A stretch of 64,000 nt of DNA from Escarpia spicata (Eukaryota; Annelida; Polychaeta; Sabellida; Siboglinidae): positions 40,845,379 to 40,909,378 of the forward strand of contig OZ023205.1 of the NCBI GenBank assembly GCA_963995525.1. Reading direction: 5' to 3'. The notes under the pieces are model-generated. The model had not been told where the DNA came from, made no database searches, and worked only from the letters and a program-made list of their open reading frames with translations. The position numbers were made by a program, and so were the translations under genes. Of the stretch, positions 54,198 to 64,000 are shown in pieces. Each line of letters starts with the position of its first letter. The first letter of the stretch is position 1.

Positions 54198-55030
54198 TAA
54201 AAGAGGCATGTACAAGGTTACATAGCATGAAATTATATATTAACAACTTCCATCCCTCGTACGTTGATTGCGCCACTTTCGAATTAATTTGTACTACTAG
54301 TAGGTTGTATTAAAAATTGGTACTTACAAGGTCACAGTTCATTAATGTTTATATGTATTATTGTCTTTGACATTTGTAATCCCTCAAACATCCAGTGTGC
54401 ACATTTATTAATTAATTACGCCATTAATTTCAGTACATACGTCAAATGTGAAATATAGGTCATGTTCTAATAGCCATTTACAAGTTTACATAGCATTAAA
54501 GTAATTATATTAGCAATTTTGCACCCAAATGATAATTGCTGATTTCTTAATTCATTTTCACCTAAATTATGTAATTTATATGGAATTAATCCCAGTATGT
54601 AGGTCAAATCTAGGTCAAAATGGAATGTAGATCAAGTGTGAAGGTCAAGGCAAGGTCACCAAAATTGACGTTTCCTAAAGGGTTGTATCATGATTCATCC
54701 AGTGGGTGCATTTATGAATTAATTATGCCATAAATTCAGGTATATATGTCAAATGTGAAATATAGGTCAAATAAATAGGTCAAGTTCTAATAGCCGTTTA
54801 AAGGTTGCATAGTATTAAATTCATTATATTGGCTATATTCACACTTCAAACGTTAACAGTGCTCATTACCTAATTAATTTTCAGCTAAATGATGTCATTA
54901 ATAAGAATTAATCCCATGCTGTGGACCAAATCTAGGTCAAAAGTGGAAAGTAGGTCAACTATGAAGGTCAAGTCAAGGTCACCAAAAATTGACATTTCCT
55001 TAAGTGTTGCACCATTTTTGATTTCACATA
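54198..55030. repeat. ~310-320 bp satellite-like tandem repeat rich in AGGTCA
   Basis: About 2.7 copies. Anchors: tagcc(a/g)ttta.a.gtt(t/g)cata at 54471 and 54791; tcaaatgtgaaatataggtc at about 54439 and 54749; aaggtcaaggtcaccaaaa-like at about 54645 and 54970. Each unit carries several taggtca/aaggtca hexamers in the same orientation. Confidence 0.8.
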
Positions 55031-55697
55031 CGTAAGTTAAAAGGTTCCAATGTTATTACTATTTTTCAATCAAATAAATGCAGTCCTCATGCAGACTGTG
55101 CACAAGAAATGGACAAAAGTCAAAACCAAGACAAAAAATGCCACCATTTTAAGATTTAAAAGTTGAATAGCGCCGCAAATATTGAAGATATCAACAAAAT
55201 TCAAAAAGGGTAGTAAACTACATATCATTATCCATCATGTAGCACCATTTAAATGATGACATAACATATTCTATTTTGTTGTTGACATACCTACCTAAGC
55301 TAAGAGCATTGCCATTGATTGCTGGTGTCCCCAAATGTAAGTAGAGTAGCGGTTTAGGGAGAAATAATTTTGCGATTATTTGGAAAATATTCATTTATTT
55401 CGTCTAAGCATATGGTACTAAGGTAAAAGAACCACATAAATTTGACTCTACCGTAACTATTGTAGATGCACATAAAACATGTTTGTAATTTCACAGAATG
55501 TGTTTTGCCCAATCGTCTTCTTTGGATCCCTTGTTTGACAACATGTAACTAGTATAAAACCGTTCATTTCATTTTAACTTTATTATTGAGCGCAATCAAA
55601 GCATTTAAATCACCAAGCAGAGGAGTCCCCCAAGCAGAGTCACCCAACGATCCCCCATTTTGAATTTTAACTGGTAGCGTATACAATATCATTACGT

Positions 55698-56486
55698 TGT
55701 CGTGCTTACATTTATTCGGGCGTTTAATAATATCCGGGTGACGTTTCTGCGCGTGCGCGTATCTGGGGAATGTATTTACCACCAGCTGGGGTAAGACCAC
55801 ATTAAGGATTCGTCCGCCATTACCCTCCGAGAGAGTTCCCAATAGAAATGGCATTATGCAGGTTGTGTGAATTTCTGAGAGTACTTGTATAGTGTCGATT
55901 GAGTAGAAATTATGTTTTTCTGCAGCGTGGTACCAGAGCTATCAAATTATGACAGTTGTCAAACTGTGCTTTTCTGCGTATAGACACAGGTGTCATTTGG
56001 CTGTATGATGTCATTAAGGCAAATCACTGTCTGGTTCTAGCAGAAATGAAGGGGTGTCAGGTTTGAAAGTGGTTTATGGAAAATTGAGGTATGAGAATTT
56101 TACGAATTTTGCACAGCATGTGTATGAATAGAGGGTAAATATGGTGTAGAAATTTAAAGAAAACTGTTGGGTAAAATTTACAGGAAATGAAGGAAACGTT
56201 ATAATGGCCGCCTATGGGGAAATCTAATGTGGTCTCACCCCAGCTACGACTGTCACGTTTTCATTTATCCGGGCGTTATGTATGTTTATATGTATATATA
56301 TATAATTACATATATGTCTATTATATGTATACATAAATTATAAAATGTTTGCCTCCCACAGACACAAAAATGTCTGTCGTAAAACAGTTTCCTCTTCACG
56401 CACACGTCACGTGACTTACTCTTACTACGTGATCTACTGCTTCCAAATATTATGCTTTACATATGCACATAAATGTAAGCGCGACA
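55698..56486. mobile_element. MITE family A, copy 1 (interrupted)
   Basis: Left end TGTCGTGCTTACATTTATTC; right end, read inversely, TGTCGCGCTTACATTTATGT. Flanks ACGT at 55694-55697 and 56487-56490 form a 4 bp target duplication. About 331 bp after removing a 454 bp insertion at 55788-56241. It matches copy 2 at 61769-62277 in inverse orientation, including gtgacgtttctgcgc and aaaatgtttgc...gtcgtaaaacagtttcctct. Superfamily not identified. Confidence 0.82.
55788..56241. mobile_element. Nested MITE B inside MITE A
   Basis: Ends GGGGTAAGACCACATTAAGG and, inversely, GGGGTGAGACCACATTAGAT. Flanked by AGCT on both sides (55784-55787, 56242-56245), while the intact MITE A copy has one AGCT at this point. 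454 bp, no coding capacity. Confidence 0.85.
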
Positions 56487-57413
56487 ACGTTCACACATTA
56501 ATAACAGAGGGCGCTGCGCGAGTGCTTGGTATATAATTGCTTTGGCGCAATGCAGCCGATATCGGACAATGCGTGTTCATCGGCTAGGGTTCTATGTTTG
56601 CACAAAATCGGATATTCCTCACGAATTGCGTTGAAGCTCCCTATGCCACAGTTATCTAAGTGTCGATGTATATTATCTGGTGCTAGAGCCAGGCGATCAT
56701 CATCATCATCCGTTTGGCGGCCACAATCAACTTGCTGATTATTCTGCCGCTCTTTAGGGGTTGCGAGGAGGTAGAATTTGATTTTGCCAAGATAAGAATA
56801 TATAGAGTGACACACCTATGGAGAACATTCACTAGAAAAACAAATTAATAATAAAATAAACACAATCAAAAATAACTACACAAACGCAAATGAAATCAAA
56901 TGTTCAGGCAGATCGTTCCAGTCTTTGATGGTATTGGGGAGGAAAGAACGTTGTCTGCACTTGGTTCTACACTGGATCTGGCAGAACTGCTGTGAATGCC
57001 CTCTTCTTTGTCTGATCGGGGCAGGATGGAGTTTGGAGGGATCGACTACTACTTGGTTTTTAAGGATTTTATGTAACATGGTCAATCTTGCCACCTTTCT
57101 GCGGTACTGGAGGGAAGGCCATTTCAGTATGTTGATCATTATAGTGACACTAGATGTCTTCTGGTACTGGTTGACCACAAACCAATCTTGTATGCTGTCT
57201 CCTTCAGCTGGGTGGCGCTGATCTTGATGTTGCGACGTAAGAAACCTAGGGTCTTGTTGGCTTTAGCACAGATTTTGTCAATGTGCTGGTCCCAGCAGAT
57301 GTCTCGGGTGATGGTAACGCCGAGGTACTTGGCAGAGGTGGCCGTTGCCAAGGTACGGCCATGGAGTAGGTATTGGCACTCCGCTGTGGTCCTCTTGCGG
57401 GTGACAGGGAGAG

Positions 57414-58283
57414 TCATTTCCCTGGGTGGAAAGCCACGTCCCATCGTTGTTCCCAGCTTTCCAGTCGGTGGAGGTCGAGTTGTAGCTGGTGTTGGTCGTG
57501 GTCAGTGGAGGAGAGGCGATAGACAGCGGTGTCATCAGCAAATAGGCGTGTCCGCGAGGTGAGTTGTTCTGGGAGGTCATTGATGTAGGCCAGAAATAGT
57601 GCTGGGCCAACAACTGCCCCCTGTGGTACACCTGAGCGCACACTGACGTAGCCTGAGGTAGCATTGTTAACCACTACTGCTTGCTGCCGATTCCTGAGGA
57701 AAGCCCCGAGCCACTGGTTGACTTTGCCTTGGACTCCATAGTGGTGTAGCTTATGTAGTAGGAGACTGTGGATAACCCGGTTGAAGACTTTCGCAAAGTC
57801 CATTATTATGATATCGGCTTGGTGGCCTTGTTCCATGTTCTCGCTGAGTCCTTCAGTGAAGTCCAGTAGTTGTGTTTCACAGGATCTTAATTTGCGGAAG
57901 CCGTGTTGTTCTGGCCTGAAGATTCCATTGCTTTCGAGGTGATTCATCAGAGCGCTGACGATGACATGTTCTAGGATCTTGCATGGAACGGTTTTGATGG
58001 ATACGGGGCGGTAGTTTGCTGGATCATAGTGCTCGCCTTTCTTAAAAACGGGCGTTGTGTTGGCTTCTCTCCAGTCCAATGGGACTTCGCCTGTGTTGAT
58101 TGAGGACTGGAATATAGTAGTCAAAATCGGGGCCGCTTCAGTTGCCAGTTCTCTGAGTACCCATGAACTGATGTGGTCCTGGCCACAGGCCTTGTAGGGA
58201 TTTAGTTTGGTGAGAATCTTGTAAATGCCCTCATCTGAGATGACGCAGTCAGTCAGCGTGGATGAATGTTCACCATAACTCAT
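57414..58283 (-). pseudogene. LINE reverse-transcriptase domain
   Basis: 289 open codons with ANYRPVSIKTVPCKILEHVI, HGFRKLRSCETQLL, IIIMDFAKVFNRVIHSLLLH, SGVPQGAVVGPALF and FADD. The first catalytic Asp block reads DFAKVFNRV where active enzymes have DFSKAFDxV, so one substitution is visible there. Confidence 0.88.
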
Positions 58284-58869
58284 CTGACACCTGGCTTGGA
58301 ATTCTTCACCAGTATACTCGTTCCCTTCACTGAAGACGGCCCTGGAAGTGGTTGTTCAGAGCTTGTGCTTCGGCCATAGGTTCTACTATGAGCTGTCCAC
58401 TGACCTTCAAGGGGGAGATGCTAGCCTTGGAAGATATCTGGTGTTTGATGATGGTCCAAAAACGCTTCAGAGAGTGGGAGCCTTCTGCTGACTCGGGGTC
58501 AGCTGTGATCGCATCATTGATGTATTCCCAGTAGGAGCGGCGTATCTTGCACTGGATCAGGCTGCGTATGCACCTAGACTCCTTCTTCCTTCACCAGTTT
58601 ACAGATGTCTGGAGTGATCCATGGCTTGCTGATCTTTCGGCGTGCTTCCTTGTGTGGGATGAAGGTTGATACTGCCTTAGTGATGGTGTCTCTAAACCTA
58701 CTCCACAATTCCTCAGTAGTGAGACTGACTCTCTCGCTCTCTCTGTTCATCAGGAAGAGATCCAGGGTGTTTGCTAATCTTGTTGGTTCCATGACAAGAT
58801 GTTCCAACCCATGGTCGTGGATCATATCGATGAAACTGTTGTGGAGACGAGGATGGACAGGTTTAGGTT

Positions 58870-59316
58870 TCAGGGACATAGTAGCCCAATCCCAGTCGGG
58901 AAGTTGAAATCTCCTCCAATGAGGAAGTGAGCATTCGGAAACTTTGTGGCTTTGTCAAGCGACTCACCGAGCTTCCTAAGGCTGTCTTCATCCGCGACGT
59001 TTGGGCGGTAGTAGGAGCACAGGTAAAGGGTTTTCCTGCCATGCAGTTTCACCCCCACCCATATCATCTCGCATTCAGTGGACAGCTCTGGTACCAAGTA
59101 GCTCTTCAGACTGTTACGAACCGCAATCAGTACTCCACCTCCTTTCCTGCCTCTATCCTTCCTGTAGATGGTGAATATGATTGGGAATACTTCATTGTTG
59201 GTAACTGCGTCTGACATCCAGGTCTCAGTGCCTATCAAAATGTCAGGCTTTATGGTATCAAGCAAGTGGAGTGTTTCAGCCCATTTCCCCATCGAAGACT
59301 GGAAGTTCACGTTCAA
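58870..59316 (-). pseudogene. LINE AP-like endonuclease domain
   Basis: DILIGTETWMS (catalytic E), YRKDRGRKGGGVLIAVR, SYYRPN and GGDFNFP (catalytic D/N). The domain continues in the next frame with HPRLHNSFIDMIHDHGLEHL, then a block ending TLDLFL. Confidence 0.88.
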
Positions 59317-59438
59317 GATTCGCAGTGGCCTATTCTTCCACTTGTTTTGCTGATTTGCCCTAATGGGAGTGGAGGCGTGATGTGGTCTCAGCTGGTCTCA
59401 GCTGGTGTTGGACTTGAGATGTCAGAGGCTGAGACTTC

Positions 59439-60035
59439 TCATGCTGAAGGATGCGAGTTGCCAGACCAGGCGACTCCATGAAGATCAAAAGCTGTTGCAC
59501 TGTTGTGGTTGCCACAGAAAGCGCAGTGCCATTGAACGTCTTCCGAGTGCAACTTCTCAGAGCTGAGAGTAGGGATACTCTGGCAGCGGGCATGAAACCA
59601 CATCCCGCAAGTGTCGCCTTTCTCTGACCAGCTGACGGATACGTCACAGGTACCGCAGGGATAGTGGCTGTCGCTTAGTTCGGAACGGTGGGATGGACCA
59701 GGGTTAGGTTCAGGGGCGTAAGAGGTGAGGAGAAGTAAGAGGGATAGGTACAGAAGTACCAGCCTCTTCCTGTGACGAGTGGCAACTTTACCATGGCGTT
59801 TGCACCAGTTGTCTGCTAAAGCCTGTGCGAACAGACAGCGTCCGGTGCCAAGGGTACGAAACAAGGACTTCTCATGAAATTTTACTTGGTTCACACTGTG
59901 ATAGTCAGAAGGTGTGTGAGCATCATATACTGTTAACTTGTGCACCAGAGCAATGACCACAAGTGTAAATAGGGTGATATTCAATCTGAACATGGTGACT
60001 GGGATCCTGATGAGTGACTTTAGCTGCATGGTCAA
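59439..60035 (-). pseudogene. LINE N-terminal ORF with 2A-like peptide and PHD-type zinc finger
   Basis: 198 residues. A hydrophobic run (RLVLLYLSLLLLLTSY, 91-106) is followed at once by APEPNPGP (107-114), the xNPGP signature of 2A-like ribosome-skipping peptides, though the preceding D(V/I)E is APE here. Then a PHD-like finger: C127, C130, C143, WFH (146-148), C151, C171, C174; the position of the third Cys is G140. PHD domains are common in CR1/L2-type LINEs. Confidence 0.8.
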
Positions 60036-60050
60036 TATTCAGTATTGTAA

Positions 60051-61760
60051 GGGGGGAAGTGGAAACCATTTACATTCGCATGTACTCACATCAGTGCTGG
60101 TATGTACGAGACGTGTGTTATTCAGCGTGCTATAACCACAGTAGAGTCTAATATGTGAAAAGTATGTCAAGATCAAATCCAATGGTGCCGTATACGAGGC
60201 TGCCCTGATCATGATGAGGCTGCCCTGATCATGATAGTAACTCTGTTTTCCCTATTTATTACGGTTATTGGTTTTAGTAATTATTGCTGCATTTTAATAT
60301 TGTCTGCCAGAGATAATTTATCATACTATGATACAATATATTATTTTGTTTTTACTAACAATTTGTGTGTTACAAAATTTAATGATGTATATTATTTTAT
60401 ATGCTGCATGTACTGTGCTATCCTTGTTATATAGATTAACAATAATAACAGTATAATTTAACATGGACAATAGTAGTGGTCAGATTTAAGTTTGATTCAT
60501 GTTGCTAAATTTTACCGGGCGGTCATTATAACGAACGTATATTCGGATGCCAGTGAAAGTGATCAATGCTCATTGGTTAATAATTTATGTGAAATTTCAG
60601 TACTCTGCTTGATATTATCATCCTCCAAACCATTTATTTATATATATATTAAAGGATAATTTATATGACTGTCTTGTTCAAAGGTACACTGTAAAGGTAT
60701 AATGTATAAGTAAGTTAATATTGTATAAAGAAATTGTGTAAAGAAACAAATGAGCCAATTCTGGTTGTTGGACTTGTGTTTTTGAGTTCTATTATTTTAA
60801 ATATTAAAAACGGGTGAAATCAGTAACTATAATGCTGCGTGGCAATCTGTACTCTGTGTTAAACGTAGACTGCTAAAAGGCCCATAAGTTGGGAGATATG
60901 ATGGAAGCATACGCATCATCTCGCTATGGTAAAAGAGTTTCACCCGTGGGAAACCAGTTCCGTTTGAGGTTTAAATGGTGGGTGCTGTATTATGTTTCAA
61001 TATACGTTTTTGAGAGCCTGCAAATGCACGTTGGTAAAATAATGCACCTCCAAAATCACTATGAGTCTGATTTGGTTGTAGTCTGTAGTTCCACATGGAC
61101 AGCACTTCCACGCCATCACATGAAGCTGTGGATATAATAATATATAACTTTATGTGGATGAAGGCGAAATGTCAAAACAAACGAGAGTGTGGTACGGCGA
61201 GATGTCAAATTCGGGATGGATCCATTCCAGGACATCCATCATTTTGGACATCTGAAGGGTTTATCCAGTTTGACCAGCTACACGAAGATGGTGGACTGCA
61301 GCTATCGGAAGAAAAAAACAACAGCACACGGTTCTCTTCAGAGCCGACCAACACTTTGCAAAATATATTGAGACATGTAGAGAGACGAGAGTTTATTCAT
61401 AAGCATAAGTTCTCCAACCATTCACCAATTCATCTTTAAAAAGGGCACACTGTCACATAACACATCAATTAGAAATTATTATGTTTTACCAATAAATACA
61501 ATAATCTGACAAACAATATTTCATACAAAGGTTTTCATGATCATTAATACTGTATCTATATTATAATAAAGTATTTTGATATATAGCTATGTTTTAAACC
61601 ACATAACAAAGTCTGTAACATTGTTAACAAGTAAAATATTAACAACAGGAATAATTTATAATAAATAAAATATCGTATGGTTTCACAATAATTACAAAGA
61701 ACATATTTCCAAAAGGGGGCATCCATGGCCTATTGCCCACCTAAATAGGCCATTTTAATT
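60051..61760. other. Intergenic sequence, no gene recognised
   Basis: AT-rich. A 21 bp direct duplication (gaggctgccctgatcatgat) occurs at about 60198-60235. ORFs at 60889-61137 and 61095-61439 have no recognisable domain. Confidence 0.4.
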
Positions 61761-61768
61761 TTAACCGG

Positions 61769-62064
61769 TGTCGCACTTACATTTATCCGGGCGTTAACTT
61801 TTATCCGGGTGATGTTTATGTGCATATGTAAGGCATAATATTTGGCACCAAAGATCACGTAGTGATAAACAACATCCAGTAGTTAAATATGTTTCGTATG
61901 CTGTCGTAATACGAGCGTTATAGTTAGAGTACATAACTATAATTTGCTGTTTCAGATTTGTGAACAAGTATAAGAGTAAGTCACGTGACGTTGCGTGGAG
62001 AGGAAACTGTTTTACGACAGAAATTGTTTTTGTCTGTGGAAAGCAAACATTTTATAATTTATGT

Positions 62065-62097
<33 letters not shown>

Positions 62098-62106
62098 CAT
62101 ACACTG

Positions 62107-62140
<34 letters not shown>

Positions 62141-62277
62141 ATATAAACATACATAACCGCCGGATAAATGAAAGCGCGACAGTCGTAGCTGGCGCTAAAT
62201 ACATTCTCCTAGATTCGCGCATGCGCAGAAACGTCACCCGGATATTATTTAACGCCCGGATAAATGTAAGCGCGACA
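61769..62277. mobile_element. MITE family A, copy 2 (uninterrupted)
   Basis: Starts TGTCGCACTTACATTTATCC and ends with the inverse of TGTCGCGCTTACATTTATCC. The inverted ends extend about 50 bp with mismatches (gggcgttaa..., atccgggtga). Flanks CCGG (61765) and CCAG (62278) fit a once-mutated 4 bp duplication. An internal (TA)n tract lies at 62060-62140. 509 bp, no transposase. Confidence 0.82.
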
Positions 62278-62334
62278 CCAGAATGGATCAGAATAAAATT
62301 CCATACAATATTTATCAAGACCTTTATACAGTCT

Positions 62335-63137
62335 TTCATACTGCTGACATTACTACAGTGCTCTGCCTAGGTCAAGGTCAAAACGGCTAAAATGATTGCA
62401 GGGGCTACCAGAAAGGATCCTACGTTGGCCAAGGTCTATGAATTCACACTGCGAGGCTGGCCAAACTCAACCGATGAGTCGGTGAATGCATATCGATGCA
62501 AAAACGATGAATTGTCGTTGGAAGGTGGTTGTCTTCTCTGGGGGAGGAGAGTAGTCATTCCAGCAGTGTTCAGAGAACAGATACTACGAGAACTGCATGT
62601 GATGCATCCGGGCATGGTCAGAATGAAGTCGATTGCTAGAAGCTTCGTCTGGTGGCCTGGCCTTGATGCGAATATCGAGGACTGTGTCCGAAACTGTCGG
62701 GAATGCAGCCAGGTAGCGAGCACGCCGAAGGTAGCACCACTGGTTCCATTGCCTTTGGCTACGGGACCATGGGAACGTATCCATGTGGATTTTGCAGAAA
62801 AAGACGGACAGAACTTCCTTGTTGTGGTGGATAATTATTCAAAGTGGCTGGAAGTGGTCTCAATGTCTCGCACTACTGCAAGAAAGACGATAGTGCAACT
62901 GAGAAGAATGTTCGCAGCATTTGGCTTACCACGCGAGGTGGTATCTGACAACGGACATCCAAGCCAGAACCTGTGGTCGTCGATCCGGTCGATCCAGTAG
63001 GTCATGGAGGGCAAACAGAAGAAGCACTTAAGGCACCTAAAGGGATAGGGTCACCAACACCGACTGTCCTTCAGTTGTCAGCTGCTATCAGGCGTTCACC
63101 ACGAGCTATCAAACCTGTTGTTAAGTTAAATTTGTGA
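62335..63137 (+). pseudogene. Ty3/gypsy integrase fragment with internal deletion
   Basis: Open frame 62392-63000: ATRKDPTLAKVYEF leader, H2C2 zinc-binding module (H of LHVMHP, then C..C in CVRNCREC), WPG, and the integrase core with WERIHVDFA (first catalytic Asp), VVVDNYSKWLEV and VVSDNG (second Asp). Right after DNG the sequence jumps to a gypsy-type C-terminal tail (SPRAIKPVVKLNL-stop at 63137, another frame). The third catalytic residue (Glu) and the following region are missing. Gag, protease, reverse transcriptase and RNase H are absent upstream, so this is a dead fragment. Confidence 0.85.
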
Positions 63138-63222
63138 TTATTCACCCAATTACTCTTAGTATAAGCTTGCTATATTAGTCGCAGATGGTTCTTTAGAATA
63201 GTTATATTTTAAGGTGGAGAAG

Positions 63223-63900
63223 TGTTGTATATTGATGTAACGGGTACTAGCTGTAAGTGTCCGTCCGTGTTTTGTACCGTTTCTGCAATACACACCAGAG
63301 ACACTCTGGATACCGCCAACATCATGTGTAGTTGATTACTATTCGTAATCTGTCTCCTTAAACATGCAAACTTCATAATACATAACAATGCGTCACGAGA
63401 TTGGATCGCTTGCAGACAGTGACACTCGATCGTCTGCAATTGATCAAGCGCCCCTATCTCGACTCCTATTCCGATCACCGTTAAATTATTAATCATGTGT
63501 GCCAAACATATTAAAATGCGTGGAGCAGGTGCCGACCTTCGAAAGTGGAAAGACCAGCGACCGACTTTCGCGCAGCGCCTCGATCGACTATAATTTCTAT
63601 AGTCTACATATTGCCAGGCTGCAAGCAAGTTATTTTGTCCGTATGAAAAGTTAGTCTGACCACCGGGAGACTTCTACAGTTAGATTTGTCGTTAAATTCT
63701 TAATCAAGTGATGCATGTAAACATTATTAAAATACGTTTTGATCTGAGGAAGCGCCAAACTTCGCAAGTTGATAGAACAGTGCCTTTTTGGAACAGACTT
63801 CCACGAAGCACTAGCAGGACCGTAGCCGGCACGTGTGATTAGAGAAATAATGTTTTATGCATACTGTTTATTTGTTACTGTACCGATATATATAATAATG
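63223..63900 (+). repeat. Probable 3' LTR of the gypsy element
   Basis: Starts TGTTGTATATTGATGTAACG directly after a purine-rich tract (aaggtggagaag, 63211-63222) that looks like a polypurine tract, 85 bp after the pol stop codon. The right border is not determined and may lie beyond the window, and no 5' LTR is present for comparison. Confidence 0.55.
63480..63810. repeat. Diverged ~211 bp direct repeat inside the probable LTR
   Basis: gttaaattattaatcatgtg...attaaaat(g)cgt...cttcg-aa at 63480-63600 recurs as gttaaattcttaatcaagtg...attaaaatacgt...cttcgcaa at 63691-63800. Confidence 0.6.
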
Positions 63901-64000
63901 ATTAGTAACGACGTTTACTATAACATAGCTCAACAATAGTAGTGAATAATTGCAACCCGCCGGCACATGTATGACGTCGTTCATGCTCATTGCCAGGCGG

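Larger units (their letters stand above)
56694..60050 (-). mobile_element. CR1/L2-like LINE with PHD, endonuclease and reverse transcriptase, broken
   Basis: Minus strand, 5' to 3': PHD-bearing ORF (60035-59439), AP-type endonuclease (59316-58870, continuing in another frame to 58574), reverse transcriptase (58283-57414) with SGVPQGAVVGPALFLAYIND and RLFADDTAV, and the C-terminal W-rich part (57178-56876). A (GAT)n-type tail lies at about 56693-56712. At least four frame changes separate the pieces, so the copy is dead, but the order of domains is complete. Confidence 0.9.

Overview
This is a 64 kb piece of an animal (metazoan) nuclear genome, most likely a marine invertebrate. Genes are split by GT-AG introns, intergenic DNA is AT-rich and full of microsatellites, and there are remnants of CR1/L2-type LINEs, tRNA-derived SINEs, hAT, pogo-like and unclassified MITEs and a Ty3/gypsy element. 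I cannot name the species. No bacterial-type operon, real tRNA/rRNA gene or CRISPR array is visible.

Layout. (1) 0.3-2.0 kb, minus strand: an intronless gene for a Golgi-type polypeptide GalNAc-transferase-like protein. Its 3' end runs into a minisatellite that looks seeded by its own last codons. (2) 2-14 kb: no recognisable gene; a pure 624 bp TCAC microsatellite, a LINE 3' fragment and a complete 745 bp non-autonomous hAT element with a perfect 8 bp target duplication. (3) 14.1-17.9 kb, plus strand: a four-exon paralogue of the first gene. Both paralogues have lost the DxH metal-binding motif. (4) 18-23.5 kb: MITEs and a decayed LINE. (5) 23.95-46.95 kb, minus strand: a 17-exon gene for an SH3-WW-PH-RhoGAP protein of the ARHGAP12/15/27 class. 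Seventeen exons join in phase to give 786 codons. (6) 47-64 kb: LINE fragments, tandem repeats, a frameshifted SGNH-hydrolase-like ORF, two inverted copies of one MITE (one with another MITE nested inside) bracketing a broken PHD-EN-RT LINE with a 2A-like peptide, and a deleted gypsy element with a probable 3' LTR.

The most unusual object is at 26.6-27.4 kb. The 3' end of the RhoGAP exon that carries the arginine finger, together with its 5' splice site, is tandemly repeated 22 times with a 33 bp (11-codon) period. The intron therefore starts with 19 GT-containing splice donors, all in the same phase, and the exon frame stays open through the whole array. Splicing at any copy would give an in-frame protein with a different number of 11-residue inserts.

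The two glycosyltransferase-like genes would act in the Golgi lumen and the RhoGAP at the cytoplasmic face of membranes. Nothing in the sequence suggests that they work in one pathway. All exon limits are read by eye from consensus splice sites and phase; none is supported by transcript data.
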